NCBI RefSeq assembly: GCF_002929845.1
Contig: NZ_PJJS01000043.1
Span: forward strand, 40,888 to 104,887
Direction of reading: 5' to 3'
Length of the DNA: 64,000 nt
Origin: Cryobacterium sp. M96
GTDB lineage: Bacteria > Actinomycetota > Actinomycetes > Actinomycetales > Microbacteriaceae
The stretch's first letter is position 1, and the number at the start of each line of letters is the position of its first letter. A program made the position numbers and the translations under genes. The notes under the pieces are model-generated. The model did no database searches, was not told the DNA's origin, and was given only the letters and a program-made list of their open reading frames with translations. Positions 38,384 through 48,712 of the stretch are shown piece after piece.

Positions 38384-39472
38384 AACACTCCCACGGCGAT
38401 CGACCGGATCAAGACCCTCATCGCGCGGGTCATGCGCTCGCGCCCGGTGCGGGTCTTCACCCGGTTCGGTGAAAGCGGCGGCGGCATCCTGGCCGGCGGC
38501 ATGTCCTACCAGGCCATCTTCGCGACGTTCGCGGCCCTCTGGCTGACCTTCTCCATCGCGGGACTGTGGATCACGTCCAATCCCGACCTCGAGCTGACGC
38601 TCTACTCCTTCATCAACCAGTCCGTGCCCGGGCTGATCGGCGAGGAAGGCGTGATTGACCCAAGCGTCCTCGCCGACGCCAGGGTCCTCGGCTGGTCCGG
38701 CGTCATCGCACTGGTCGGTCTGCTCGCGACCGTGCTCGGCTGGCTCTCGACAACGGCGCAGGCGGTGCGCACGATCTTCCGGATGCCGCCCGACAAGACC
38801 TTCATCCTCCTCGTCAAGCTGCGGGAGCTGGGCCTCGGAGTGCTGTTCGCGGTCGTGCTCGTGGTGTCGGCGTTGATCTCGATCGCGAGCACCGAGGCGC
38901 TCGGGGCCCTGTTCGGGCTTTTCGGGGTGTCCCGGGATTCGTTCTGGTTCAACGGCGCCGCCCGAGCGGTCGGCCTGCTCCTCGTGCTCCTGATCGACAC
39001 GATCACCCTCGCCGCACTGTTCCGGGTGCTGTCGCGGGTGCGGATCCCCGTCCGCCAGCTCATCACCGGCTCCATTCTGGGCGCGGTGGGCCTCGGTGTC
39101 CTCAAGGTCCTCGGCAGCACGCTGCTCGCCGGCGCCGGCCGCAACCCGCTGCTCGCCGCATTCGCGGTGATCATCGGACTCCTGATCTGGTTCAACCTGA
39201 CCAGCACCCTGACACTGCTCGCCGCATCCTGGATCGCCGTCGGCATGGACGACGCCGGGTTCTCACCGCGACGGATCAGCGCGGACGAGGTTGCCACCGA
39301 GAAGCGCCGGCAGGAGGAGGAGGCGTTCCGCGTGGTGGTGCAGGCCGAGCTTCGGGAGGCCCGCCTCGCGCACGACACCGCGGCCTGGCCCCAGCGGCTG
39401 CTCACCGCGCGTCGCCTGCGCGCCGCCGAGAAGCGAGCCGCTGAGCTGACGAACGACGGCCCCAAGGCCTGA
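38381..39472 (+). CDS. YihY/BrkB family membrane protein
   Basis: A 363-residue protein with six predicted transmembrane helices in residues ~35-290. Family landmarks are RFGESGGGILAGGMSYQAIFA near residue 27, a glycine-rich first-helix entry, and a polar C-terminal tail (residues ~300-363) rich in Arg, Glu and Ala that probably forms a cytoplasmic helix. YihY proteins were once called ribonuclease BN, but no nuclease motif is present and their role is unresolved. The start is a GTG. Confidence 0.87.
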   Translation: MNTPTAIDRIKTLIARVMRSRPVRVFTRFGESGGGILAGGMSYQAIFATFAALWLTFSIAGLWITSNPDLELTLYSFINQSVPGLIGEEGVIDPSVLADARVLGWSGVIALVGLLATVLGWLSTTAQAVRTIFRMPPDKTFILLVKLRELGLGVLFAVVLVVSALISIASTEALGALFGLFGVSRDSFWFNGAARAVGLLLVLLIDTITLAALFRVLSRVRIPVRQLITGSILGAVGLGVLKVLGSTLLAGAGRNPLLAAFAVIIGLLIWFNLTSTLTLLAASWIAVGMDDAGFSPRRISADEVATEKRRQEEEAFRVVVQAELREARLAHDTAAWPQRLLTARRLRAAEKRAAELTNDGPKA

Positions 39473-39479
39473 GCCAAAG

Positions 39480-39491
39480 TAGAATTGGGGA

Positions 39492-39494
<3 letters not shown>
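39480..39494 (+). promoter_or_regulatory. Leaderless promoter of xthA
   Basis: TAGAAT (39480-39485), six bases, then the ATG at 39492. The box begins eight bases after the YihY stop. Confidence 0.5.
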
Positions 39495-41499
<2,005 letters not shown>

Positions 41500-41550
41500 G
41501 GCGGTGGTGGCGATTGTGGTGAGCTCGCTACTGATGGGGCGGGGCCGGCC

Positions 41551-41651
41551 CGTCGACGTCGTCGTCGTCGTCATGGTCGTCGTCGTCATGGTCGTCATGG
41601 TCGTCATGGTCGTCGACGTCGTCGTCGACGTCGTCGTTGACGTCGTCGTCG
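41551..41651 (+). repeat. GTC/CAT trinucleotide repeat tract before the HAD gene
   Basis: About 100 bases made almost entirely of GTC triplets broken by ATG, GAC and GTT triplets, ending nine bases before the HAD ATG. On the plus strand it lies in a 40-codon frame (41534-41656) that is mostly Val. It takes the place of the ribosome binding region of the HAD gene. Confidence 0.9.
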
Positions 41652-41659
41652 GGTAGCGG

Positions 41660-42463
41660 ATGTCCGCGCCCGCGCCCGCCGTCGTTCTGTTTGACCTCGA
41701 TGACACCCTGTTCGCCCATCGCGGTGCCGTGGCCGACGGCATCCGCGCCTACCTCGGCTCTCTGGGCGGCACCTTCACCGACGCCGACCCCGGCGCGGCG
41801 CTGGCGCTCTGGGACGACCTGGAAGAGCGGCATTACCACGCCTACCTCGCCGGCAGTCTGGACTTCGCCGGGCAGCGCCGGGAGCGGGCCCGCGACTTCG
41901 CGGCGGCGCACGGCGTGACCCTGACCGGGCCGGCTGCGACGAGCTGGTTCGACGCGTATTTTCTTCACTATCGGGCGAGCTGGCGCCTCCACACCGATGC
42001 GCTCCCCTGCCTCGACGCGCTGGCCGTCGCCTTTCCGGGCGTGCGGATCGGGCTGATCACCAACGGTGAGTCGACGCCTCAGGGGCACAAACTGGCGGAC
42101 ACCGGGCTCGACGTGCGGTTGGAGCACGTGATCGCATCCGGCAGCCTGGGCTTCGCCAAGCCGGATCCTCGCATCTTCCGGCATGCCTGCATGGTGTTCG
42201 GGTCGGAGTCGGAGCAGACCGTCTACGTGGGCGACCGGCTGCGCACGGACGCGATCGGAGCCGCCGCGGCGGGGCTGACCGGAGTCTGGCTGGACCGGAC
42301 CGCGGCCGGGGCTGGGGGTGGTGCTGGAGGTAGTGGTGCCGGGGCCGGGGCGGATGCGGCCGAGGCCGCCCGGCTGGGCATCATCCGGATCACCAGCCTC
42401 GCCGCGCTGCCCGGGGCCCTCGCGGCCCGCAGCCTCGCCCCACTGACCGCCGGCCCCCGCTGA
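41660..42463 (+). CDS. HAD-superfamily hydrolase
   Basis: A 267-residue haloacid-dehalogenase-like phosphatase. Motif I is VVLFDLDDTL with the nucleophile Asp, motif II ITNGES, motif III Lys in GFAKPDPRIF, motif IV VYVGDRLRTDAIGA. A helical cap occupies residues ~20-110. Residues ~215-235 are a Gly/Ala low-complexity insert just after motif IV. The substrate is unknown; the closest described relatives are YjjG-like nucleotidases and 2-haloacid dehalogenase-like phosphatases. No ribosome binding site is visible because a GTC tract lies directly upstream. Confidence 0.86.
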   Translation: MSAPAPAVVLFDLDDTLFAHRGAVADGIRAYLGSLGGTFTDADPGAALALWDDLEERHYHAYLAGSLDFAGQRRERARDFAAAHGVTLTGPAATSWFDAYFLHYRASWRLHTDALPCLDALAVAFPGVRIGLITNGESTPQGHKLADTGLDVRLEHVIASGSLGFAKPDPRIFRHACMVFGSESEQTVYVGDRLRTDAIGAAAAGLTGVWLDRTAAGAGGGAGGSGAGAGADAAEAARLGIIRITSLAALPGALAARSLAPLTAGPR

Positions 42464-42535
42464 CGGCTGTTCCCCGCCCCGCTGACGGCTGCCCCCCCCT
42501 GACGGTGCCGCTGGGGTCCCCCTGGCCTGCCCCGG

Positions 42536-42633
42536 TGTGGCCAACTCAGGACATCCGTCGCATTCGTTTCTATTTGACCCGGAAACACGCGGGTCTGATA
42601 CTACGATTCGGCAGATCTCCTGAGTTAGCCACA
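42536..42633. repeat. Palindromic repeat element, family A (A2)
   Basis: Left arm TGTGGCCAACTCAGGA (42536-42551) and right arm TCCTGAGTTAGCCACA (42618-42633) are inverted complements with one mismatch. The interior holds CCCGGAAACACGCGGGT, itself a small hairpin. The right half is almost identical to A3. Confidence 0.85.
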
Positions 42634-42751
42634 CGAGGGTGGGTCTCGACCGCAAGGAGGTCGGGTCCGCGGGCGGGCCGCCCCGCTGCGCGCGCCGCCC
42701 GGCCACGCTGACGGCAACGCCGGGCTCGAAGCAGGCACGGCTCCTGCCTGC

Positions 42752-42847
42752 GTGGCCAACTCAGGACATCCGTAATATGCGTTCCTCTTCGCCCCGGAAA
42801 CACGCGGGTCTGATACTGCGATTCGGCAGATCTCCTGAGTTAGCCAC
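42752..42847. repeat. Palindromic repeat element, family A (A3)
   Basis: Left arm GTGGCCAACTCAGGA (42752-42766) and right arm TCCTGAGTTAGCCAC (42833-42847). It shares about 50 bases of interior and right arm with A2 with a single difference, and also the GGGTGGGTCT flank, so a local segment duplication is likely. Confidence 0.85.
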
Positions 42848-42913
42848 ATGGGGGTGGGTCTCAACCGCATGACCGGCAGGTTGGGTGTCCGCTGAGCCGG
42901 ACCCGGCAGCCCC

Positions 42914-43007
42914 GCGGGAGCGGATGTCGGCTTGCCGCGAACCGACTAGACGATGGAGGTGCGGGAGCGGATGTCGGCTTGCCGGGAACCGACTAGACGA
43001 TGAAGGT
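42914..43007. repeat. Two tandem 47-bp copies spanning the nuclease gene 3' end
   Basis: 42914-42960 and 42961-43007 differ at two positions. The second copy includes the last codons and stop of the minus-strand nuclease gene (stop at 42993-42995); the first is a non-coding duplicate of that end. Confidence 0.85.
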
Positions 43008-43883
43008 GCGGTAGTGACTGGTCGACGCCAGAAGGCCGGTGATCGCGGCGATGACGCGCTCCGGGTGGTGGATGATGTCCCGGTAGAGAACCCGCAGAGT
43101 CAGGTACCCCCGCATGGCGAGGTCGCAGTCGCGGGTGCGGTCGCGCGCGTGCGCCTCCCAGCCGTCGTGGAACTGCCGACTGTCGGCCTCGACCGCTATG
43201 CGCCCCTCGACGATCATATCGACGCGACCGACGCCCCCGATCTCGACCTGGATCTCGACGTCGAAGCCGGCTCCCGTGATCACGAGGCGGAGCACGGTCT
43301 CCTGGCCCGATTCGCTGCGACAGTCGATGAGCGGGCGCAGGGACTGCAACTCCGCGGGCAGGGCTGCGAAGATCTGGGCCACGGTCTGCTCCGCGAGCAG
43401 TCTCTTGTACAAGGCATTATCGAGTGACGCGATCGCGAATCTCGGTTCCTGGCACCGGAAAACCTGGACCAGCGCATCGGCCAGCCCGATACGGAACTCG
43501 GTGCCGCCGCAGGGGTCGAGCAGCTGACCCCAGTGGAGTTCCACACCGTCTCGGTTGTGAGCGTTGAGCTGCTGAAATCGATCGTGCGGCGCCCGCAACC
43601 GGGAAGCGGTGGGGTCGACATGGATGTGCGCGAAGGTGCTGTCCAGGGCGAAGATCCCGGTATTCGCAACCGCGGAGACGCAGTCGAGTCGCCCACCCAG
43701 CCGCACCGCTTCGAGGATGTGCGCATCCGTATCGGGAAGCGCATAGTGCCCTCGACGCGCCCTCACCAGATATCCACTCTCCACGGCCGCCCTCAGCACC
43801 CGCCAATTGGCGCCGGCGGCGTTCAGCGCCCCGGTTTCGGCGATCTGCACATTGTGGACGCGGAAGTACTCTGCCCAAGTCAT
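42993..43883 (-). CDS. AbiEi-like antitoxin domain fused to a DUF559/Vsr-like nuclease domain
   Basis: A 296-residue protein. Residues ~20-75 resemble the winged-helix start of AbiEi-type proteins (GALNAAGANWRVLRAAVESG, then LVRARRGHYALP). Residues ~190-290 have the layout of DUF559, a Vsr-related PD-(D/E)XK nuclease: conserved Glu in SESGQETVLRL, Asp in GRVDMIVEGRIAVEADS, then RQFH, and HARDRTRDCDLAMRGYLTLR. No AbiEii toxin partner is adjacent. Such fusions are common orphans in actinobacteria and their function is not known. The gene is flanked on both sides by family A repeats. ATG at 43881-43883 is used. Confidence 0.75.
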   Translation of the reverse strand: MTWAEYFRVHNVQIAETGALNAAGANWRVLRAAVESGYLVRARRGHYALPDTDAHILEAVRLGGRLDCVSAVANTGIFALDSTFAHIHVDPTASRLRAPHDRFQQLNAHNRDGVELHWGQLLDPCGGTEFRIGLADALVQVFRCQEPRFAIASLDNALYKRLLAEQTVAQIFAALPAELQSLRPLIDCRSESGQETVLRLVITGAGFDVEIQVEIGGVGRVDMIVEGRIAVEADSRQFHDGWEAHARDRTRDCDLAMRGYLTLRVLYRDIIHHPERVIAAITGLLASTSHYRTFIV

Positions 43884-43990
43884 GTCGACAGTGTGGACAG
43901 CGCGGGCCCCGTCTGCCGCGTCGGTTGCCCACCTGTGGCCTGCTCCGGTCAGCCTGTGCTGTGGAGGATCCGCGGTGTCGCCGCCGACCC

Positions 43991-44087
43991 GTGGCTAATT
44001 CAGGAGAAACGGCTGTGAAGCGAGGGACAAACTGCACCAGTCCGGCATCCGTTGGCGCCGCCGGGGTAGATCTCCTGAGTTAGCCAC
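43991..44087. repeat. Palindromic repeat element, family A (A4)
   Basis: Left arm GTGGCTAATTCAGGAGA (43991-44007) and right arm TCTCCTGAGTTAGCCAC (44071-44087), 17 bp with one mismatch. The interior is unrelated to A2 and A3 except for a CATCCGT-like stretch. It lies about 108 bases upstream of the nuclease start. Confidence 0.85.
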
Positions 44088-44217
44088 ACACCACCCACGG
44101 GAGCTGCCCTCCGGGAAGCGCCACGAAGGAACTGTCCGACGGGGCACGGATGCCGGCCGGCGCGAGGGGAAGACGGGGACGGGCACGGGCCACGGGGGAC
44201 GGGGCACGGATGCCGAA

Positions 44218-44245
44218 ACCCGGCGGCCAGGGGCGGCCGCCGGGT
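44218..44245 (-). terminator. Terminator hairpin downstream of glpK
   Basis: ACCCGGCGGCC (44218-44228) and its exact complement (44235-44245) with a six-base loop, 56 bases past the glpK stop. The following minus-strand bases have only a short TTT run. Confidence 0.6.
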
Positions 44246-44301
44246 CTCGGTGGGGTGCGTCGTACGCGCGCAGGGACGCGGGGGGAAAAAGGGGTCGCGG
44301 G

Positions 44302-45816
44302 CTAGATCACGTCGGCGTCGACCCAGTCCAGGGATTTGGTGACGGCCTTCTTCCAGTTGCGCAGCAGACGGTCGCGCTCGGCGATGTCCAGGCTCGGCTC
44401 CCAGCGGGCGTCCTCCTGCCAGTTGGACCGCAGCTCACCGAGGTTGTTCCAGAAACCGACCGCCAGGCCGGCCGCGTAGGCGGCACCCAGGGCGGTCGTC
44501 TCCGCCACCACCGGGCGCACGACAGACACGCCGAGGATGTCGGCCTGGAACTGCATCAGCAGGTCGTTGGCCGAGGCCCCGCCGTCGACCTTGAGCTCGG
44601 TCAACGGAACACCGGCGTCGGCGTTGACCGCGTCCAGCACCTCGCGGGTCTGGTACGCGATCGCCTCGAGGGCGGCGCGGGCGATGTGGCCCTTGTTCAC
44701 GTAGCTGGTGAGGCCGACCAGGGCACCACGGGCATCCGCACGCCAGTACGGCGCGAACAGGCCGGAGAAGGCGGGCACGAAGTAGGCGCCGCCGTTGTCC
44801 TCGACCGACAGGGCGAGTGCCTCGATCTCCTCCGCAGAGTTGATGATGCCCAGGTTGTCCCGCAGCCACTGCACGAGCGAGCCGGTGACCGCGATCGAGC
44901 CCTCTAGGGCGTAGTGCGGTTCGGCGTCACCGAGCTTGTAGCCGACCGTGGTGAGCAGACCGTTCTTGGAGTGGATGATTTCGGTGCCCGTATTGAAGAT
45001 CAGGAAGTTACCGGTGCCATAAGTGTTCTTCGCCTCACCCTGGTCGAAGGCAGCCTGCCCGAACGTCGCGGCCTGCTGGTCACCCAGGATGCTCGCAATC
45101 GGGGTTTCGCGCAGCAGGCTGTGGCCGCTGGCGATGCCGTAGACCTCGGAGGAGGAACGGATCTCGGGCAGCATCGACTTGGGCACGTCGAACGCCGCGA
45201 GGATCTCGTCGTCCCACTGCAGGGTTTTCAGGTCCATGAACATGGTGCGGCTGGCGTTGGTGACGTCGGTTGCGTGCACACCGTCCTCGAGGCCGCCGGT
45301 CAGGTTCCAGAGAATCCAGGTGTCGGTCGTGCCGAACATGAGGTCGCCGGCCTCAGCCTTCTCTCGCGCCCCTTCGACGTTCTCGAGGATCCAGACGATT
45401 TTGGTGCCGGAGAAGTAAGTCGCCAGCGGCAGGCCGACCTGGGCCTTGAAACGATCGACACCGCCGTCGGCGGCGAGCCGGTCGACGATGGGCTGGGTAC
45501 GGGTGTCTTGCCAGACAATGGCGTTGTAGACGGGGATACCGGTGTGACGGTCCCAGACGACGGCGGTCTCGCGCTGGTTCGTGATGCCCACGGCCGCGAT
45601 GTCGTGGCGGGTCAGGTTGGCCTTGGCCAGAGCCTGACCGATGACCTCACGGGTGTTGCTCCAGATCTCCAACGGGTCGTGTTCGACCCAGCCTGCCCGG
45701 GGAAAGATCTGTTCGTGTTCGAGCTGACCGGTCGAAATGATCGACCCGGCCTTGTCGAAAATGATCGCACGGGAACTGGTGGTTCCCTGGTCGATTGCGA
45801 TGACGTACTGTGCCAT
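44302..45816 (-). CDS. glpK: Glycerol kinase
   Basis: A 504-residue FGGY-family kinase that phosphorylates glycerol to glycerol-3-phosphate. [18 protein letters not shown] is the N-terminal ATP-loop, [13 protein letters not shown] and [12 protein letters not shown] follow, [12 protein letters not shown] lies mid-protein, and [19 protein letters not shown] near residue 405 is the FGGY signature 2. The ATG at 45816 has AAGGAG five to six bases upstream. It follows glpF by 68 bases in the same operon. Confidence 0.96.
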   Translation of the reverse strand: MAQYVIAIDQGTTSSRAIIFDKAGSIISTGQLEHEQIFPRAGWVEHDPLEIWSNTREVIGQALAKANLTRHDIAAVGITNQRETAVVWDRHTGIPVYNAIVWQDTRTQPIVDRLAADGGVDRFKAQVGLPLATYFSGTKIVWILENVEGAREKAEAGDLMFGTTDTWILWNLTGGLEDGVHATDVTNASRTMFMDLKTLQWDDEILAAFDVPKSMLPEIRSSSEVYGIASGHSLLRETPIASILGDQQAATFGQAAFDQGEAKNTYGTGNFLIFNTGTEIIHSKNGLLTTVGYKLGDAEPHYALEGSIAVTGSLVQWLRDNLGIINSAEEIEALALSVEDNGGAYFVPAFSGLFAPYWRADARGALVGLTSYVNKGHIARAALEAIAYQTREVLDAVNADAGVPLTELKVDGGASANDLLMQFQADILGVSVVRPVVAETTALGAAYAAGLAVGFWNNLGELRSNWQEDARWEPSLDIAERDRLLRNWKKAVTKSLDWVDADVI

Positions 45817-45884
45817 TTTTAACTCCTTTGTCAATGCTGGGTACACGGGTATTCAGGAATGGAAAAAGAAGAAGCGAGCGGCGC

Positions 45885-46649
45885 CTACGCGAGGATCGGC
45901 AGGAGGAACGCGGAGGTCCAGCCGGCCAGCAGGCCACCGATGACGGGACCGACGACGGGCACCCACGAGTAGGCCCAGTCGGAGGAACGCTTGCCCTTGA
46001 TCGGCAACAGGAAATGCGCGATGCGCGGGCCGAGGTCACGGGCGGGGTTGATCGCGTAGCCGGTCGGTCCACCCAGCGAGGTGCCAATCACGATCACGAG
46101 CAGGGCAACCGGAAGGGCGCCAAGGGCGGCCAGGCCGCCGCTCTCGCCCTGGCGCCCGCCGCCGAACGCGATGACGACGAAGACGAGCACGAAGGTGCCG
46201 ATGATCTCGGTAATGAGGTTCCAGCCGTAGGAACGGATGGCCGGACCGGTCGCGAACACGCCGAGCTTGTTGGCCGGCTCCGGTTCCTGGTCGAAGTGCT
46301 GCTTGTAGGCGAGCCAGACGACGGTGGCACCCAGGATGGCACCAACCAACTGAGCCCCGATGTACGCCGCCACGGACACAGCGTTGACCGGAACCCCCGA
46401 GCCGAACTCGGTGGCCCCGGACGACACGAGTCCCAAGGTGACGGCGGGGTTCAGGTGAGCGCCCGAGTTATAGGAGACGATCACGCCGGCGTACACCGCG
46501 AGGCCCCAGCCGATGGTGACCATCAGGAATCCGCCGCCGAAGCCCTTGTTCTTGGTCAGGGCGACGTTGGCGACCACCCCGCAGCCCAGCAGGATCAGGA
46601 GAGCGGTTCCCACCACTTCCGAGAGAAATACGATACCGAGATTGTCCAC
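45885..46649 (-). CDS. glpF: Glycerol uptake facilitator (aquaglyceroporin)
   Basis: A 254-residue MIP channel with six transmembrane helices and the two NPA half-helices: SGAHLNPAVTLG near residue 66 and GYAINPARDLGPR near residue 200. The Asp after the second NPAR is the glycerol-type marker that separates GlpF from water-only aquaporins. The GTG start has AAGGA seven bases before it. A TGCAC-N4-GTGCA operator lies about 96 bases upstream. Glycerol entering here is captured by GlpK. Confidence 0.95.
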   Translation of the reverse strand: MDNLGIVFLSEVVGTALLILLGCGVVANVALTKNKGFGGGFLMVTIGWGLAVYAGVIVSYNSGAHLNPAVTLGLVSSGATEFGSGVPVNAVSVAAYIGAQLVGAILGATVVWLAYKQHFDQEPEPANKLGVFATGPAIRSYGWNLITEIIGTFVLVFVVIAFGGGRQGESGGLAALGALPVALLVIVIGTSLGGPTGYAINPARDLGPRIAHFLLPIKGKRSSDWAYSWVPVVGPVIGGLLAGWTSAFLLPILA

Positions 46650-46744
46650 GTTGACATCCTTTTAGGTCATTGAAATGAAGAAAGCGAAGGAAACGGATAG
46701 TAGAAAACCTAGCGACTCGAGACCGCCGATGGTCCTGACCTTTC

Positions 46745-46758
46745 TGCACGTTTGTGCA
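46745..46758. promoter_or_regulatory. Operator palindrome upstream of glpF-glpK
   Basis: TGCACGTTTGTGCA, a perfect 5-bp inverted repeat with four-base spacer. Followed by GATC exactly as in the copy at 51177-51190. It is proposed as the site of the SorC-type regulator encoded at 48713. Confidence 0.6.
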
Positions 46759-46804
46759 GATCAGCCTTCAAGTCTGCGGGTACGGAGCCGGGCCGGAGGG
46801 CAGG

Positions 46805-46837
46805 CTGCGGGCGGGCGACCGCAGCGCCCGCCCGCAG
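46805..46837 (-). terminator. Terminator hairpin downstream of glpD
   Basis: CTGCGGGCGGGCG (46805-46817) and its exact complement (46825-46837), seven-base loop, 18 bases past the glpD stop. No T-tract, but the 13-bp GC stem is among the strongest in the window. Confidence 0.65.
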
Positions 46838-46855
46838 GGCAGTCCCGAGCAGTCC

Positions 46856-48613
46856 CTAGACGGCCGGCACGGCCGGCGTTTCCGCCGGGGCCAGGTGCAC
46901 GCCGTACATGTCGCGCAGTGTATTCACCGCGGTGTCGACCTCATGCGCGCTCCGGGCGGCGTCCCAGCCGAGGACCGGTGCGAGCACGCCGGCCAGCTCG
47001 GTGAGCAGCGGCAGAGTCACTTCGCCGCGGAAAGCGATGCTGGTGCGGCGCAGCAGCAGGTCCATCAGGTGCATGACCGATTCCGCCCGGGCGATGAGCT
47101 CGATTTCGCGCCGGGTGTAGCCGGGGTGCTGCATGAGCGGCGCGTCCGGTTCGGCGGTGAGCCAGGTGATCACCTCGGTGGCTCGCGTGCCGTACCGGGT
47201 CAGCAGCACATCGGCACGCTCGGCGCCGACCTTGTCGCCGTTGGCGGCAACCCAGACCCCGCGTGCGGCATCCGTCGCCGGGAAGTCTCGACCGCCACCG
47301 ATGGGCAGGCCGACCGTCGAGACGGTGCGCGGCAGGCCGAGCAGGGTCAGGATGTCGCCGCTCAGGTGTTCGGCCAGGGCGCGGAAGGTCGTCCACTTGC
47401 CGCCGACCAGGCTCAGCAGGGTGCCGGGCCGGGCGCCGAGCGGGCGCGATTCGATGCGGTAGTCGCGCGAGACGAAACCGGGCGCCTCGTCGTCGTGGCG
47501 GGGCAGCGGGCGCACGCCGGCGAACCGGAACACTATCTGCGACCGGTCGACGGCCACCTTTGGGAAAACGTGGTTGACGAGTTCGAAGAAGTAGTCAACC
47601 TCGGCTTCGGTGCAGCGCGCCGGCTGAGTCATGTCGTGCTCGAGGTCGGTCGTGCCGACGAGAACGCGGCCCGCAAGCGGGAAGATCAGCACGATGCGGC
47701 CGTCTTTGTGCTCGAAAAAGATCTCGCGGCCGCCGGTCGCGGCGAGCAGTTCGGGGTTGTCGAGCACGACGTGCGACCCCTTGGTGCCGCCCATATAGGT
47801 GCTGGCCTGGCCGAGGGCCGTGTTCGTGAGGTCGGTCCACGGTCCGGACGTGTTGACCACGATGTCGGCCTCGAAGCTGAATTCGGCGCCGGAGACCGTG
47901 TTGCGCAGGCGCACACCCGCAGCATCCATGCCGACGGCCTCGATGTAGTTGGCGCTCCGGGCGTGGGTACCGGCGGCCAGGCCGTCGGCCAGCACGTCGA
48001 GGGCGAGGCGCTCCGGGTCGTGCATGGAGGCGTCGTAGTAGGTGGCCGTGTACTTGAGGCCCGGGTTGATCTGCGGCAGCACTTCGAGCGACGCCTTCTT
48101 GCCGAGGAATTCATGCCGGGGCACATTGCCGCCGTCGCGGGAGAAGGAATCGTAGAGCATCATGCCGATCTTGATCAGAAGAGCTCCGCGCTCCTGGGCC
48201 GCACCCTGTTTGTGAGTGAGGAACCGCATCGGCGCCGACATCACTCCGGAAAAGGTGGAGTAGATCGGGATGGTCGTCTTGAGCGGCTTGACGTAATGGG
48301 GGGCGATCTTGAGAAGGCTGTTGCGCTCCTCCACAGACTCCTTGACCAAGCGGAATTCGCCGTTCTCGAGGTAGCGCACACCGCCGTGGATCATGTGCGA
48401 GGAGGCCGAGGATGCGCCGGAAACGTAGTCGCCCTTGTCGACGATGGCGACGTCCACGCCCTGCAGGGCCAGATCGCGGAAGGTCGCGATGCCGTTGATG
48501 CCGGCTCCGATGATGAGAACTTGAGCGCGGGGGCGGTCCTGGATGGCGGCCTGGGCGGCGGCACCACTGGACTGTGACGGTGCGGAAGATGACTGATCGG
48601 GTGTGGACAGCAC
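46856..48613 (-). CDS. glpD: Glycerol-3-phosphate dehydrogenase, FAD-dependent
   Basis: A 585-residue membrane-associated flavoenzyme that oxidises glycerol-3-phosphate to dihydroxyacetone phosphate and reduces quinone. FAD-binding LIIGAGINGIATFRDLALQG is near residue 34, SSHMIHGGVRYLENGEF near residue 72, FAGVRPLPRHDDEAPG and SLVGGKWTTFRALAE mark the central part, and a C-terminal helical domain completes the family length. Residues 1-28 are Ser/Gln/Ala-rich. The GTG at 48611-48613 is the first plausible start; no strong ribosome site was found. It is divergent from the SorC-type regulator. Confidence 0.93.
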   Translation of the reverse strand: MLSTPDQSSSAPSQSSGAAAQAAIQDRPRAQVLIIGAGINGIATFRDLALQGVDVAIVDKGDYVSGASSASSHMIHGGVRYLENGEFRLVKESVEERNSLLKIAPHYVKPLKTTIPIYSTFSGVMSAPMRFLTHKQGAAQERGALLIKIGMMLYDSFSRDGGNVPRHEFLGKKASLEVLPQINPGLKYTATYYDASMHDPERLALDVLADGLAAGTHARSANYIEAVGMDAAGVRLRNTVSGAEFSFEADIVVNTSGPWTDLTNTALGQASTYMGGTKGSHVVLDNPELLAATGGREIFFEHKDGRIVLIFPLAGRVLVGTTDLEHDMTQPARCTEAEVDYFFELVNHVFPKVAVDRSQIVFRFAGVRPLPRHDDEAPGFVSRDYRIESRPLGARPGTLLSLVGGKWTTFRALAEHLSGDILTLLGLPRTVSTVGLPIGGGRDFPATDAARGVWVAANGDKVGAERADVLLTRYGTRATEVITWLTAEPDAPLMQHPGYTRREIELIARAESVMHLMDLLLRRTSIAFRGEVTLPLLTELAGVLAPVLGWDAARSAHEVDTAVNTLRDMYGVHLAPAETPAVPAV

Positions 48614-48663
48614 TGTTCGCTCACTTCTCTGTGGGTGGAGGGGAATTGCTTCTACCCTGCTAG

Positions 48664-48702
48664 GTTCGACACAAACGGTCAAGAGGTTTGAACATACGTG
48701 CA
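48664..48702. promoter_or_regulatory. Operator region between glpD and the SorC-type regulator
   Basis: TGAACATACGTGCA (48689-48702) is a one-mismatch copy of the TGCAC-N4-GTGCA operator read on the minus strand. Its last base adjoins the AGGAG ribosome site of the regulator, so binding would autoregulate. Beside it, GTTCGACACAAAC and GTTTGAAC (48664-48693) form a second, looser inverted repeat. Confidence 0.5.
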
Positions 48703-48712
48703 AGGAGTTAAA

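Larger units (their letters stand above)
42464..42992. other. Gene-free accessory island, left part
   Basis: 529 bases with no supportable gene. It holds several GCTGACGGCTG-type short repeats at 42460-42510, two near-identical family A palindromic elements (42536-42633 and 42752-42847) set about 215 bases apart with matching flanks, and the first copy of a 47-bp tandem repeat that runs into the 3' end of the nuclease gene. Confidence 0.8.
43884..44301. other. Gene-free accessory island, right part
   Basis: 418 bases without a supportable gene. It contains family A element A4 (43991-44087), short direct repeats of ACGGGGCACGGATGCCG-type around 44140-44215, and the glpK terminator (44218-44245). 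The first ~100 bases upstream of the nuclease ATG should hold its promoter, but no clear box was identified. Confidence 0.75.

Noticed and set aside
42993..43883. A complete type IV AbiE toxin-antitoxin system
   Set aside because: Only an AbiEi-like N-terminal domain is present and no AbiEii nucleotidyltransferase toxin lies on either side.
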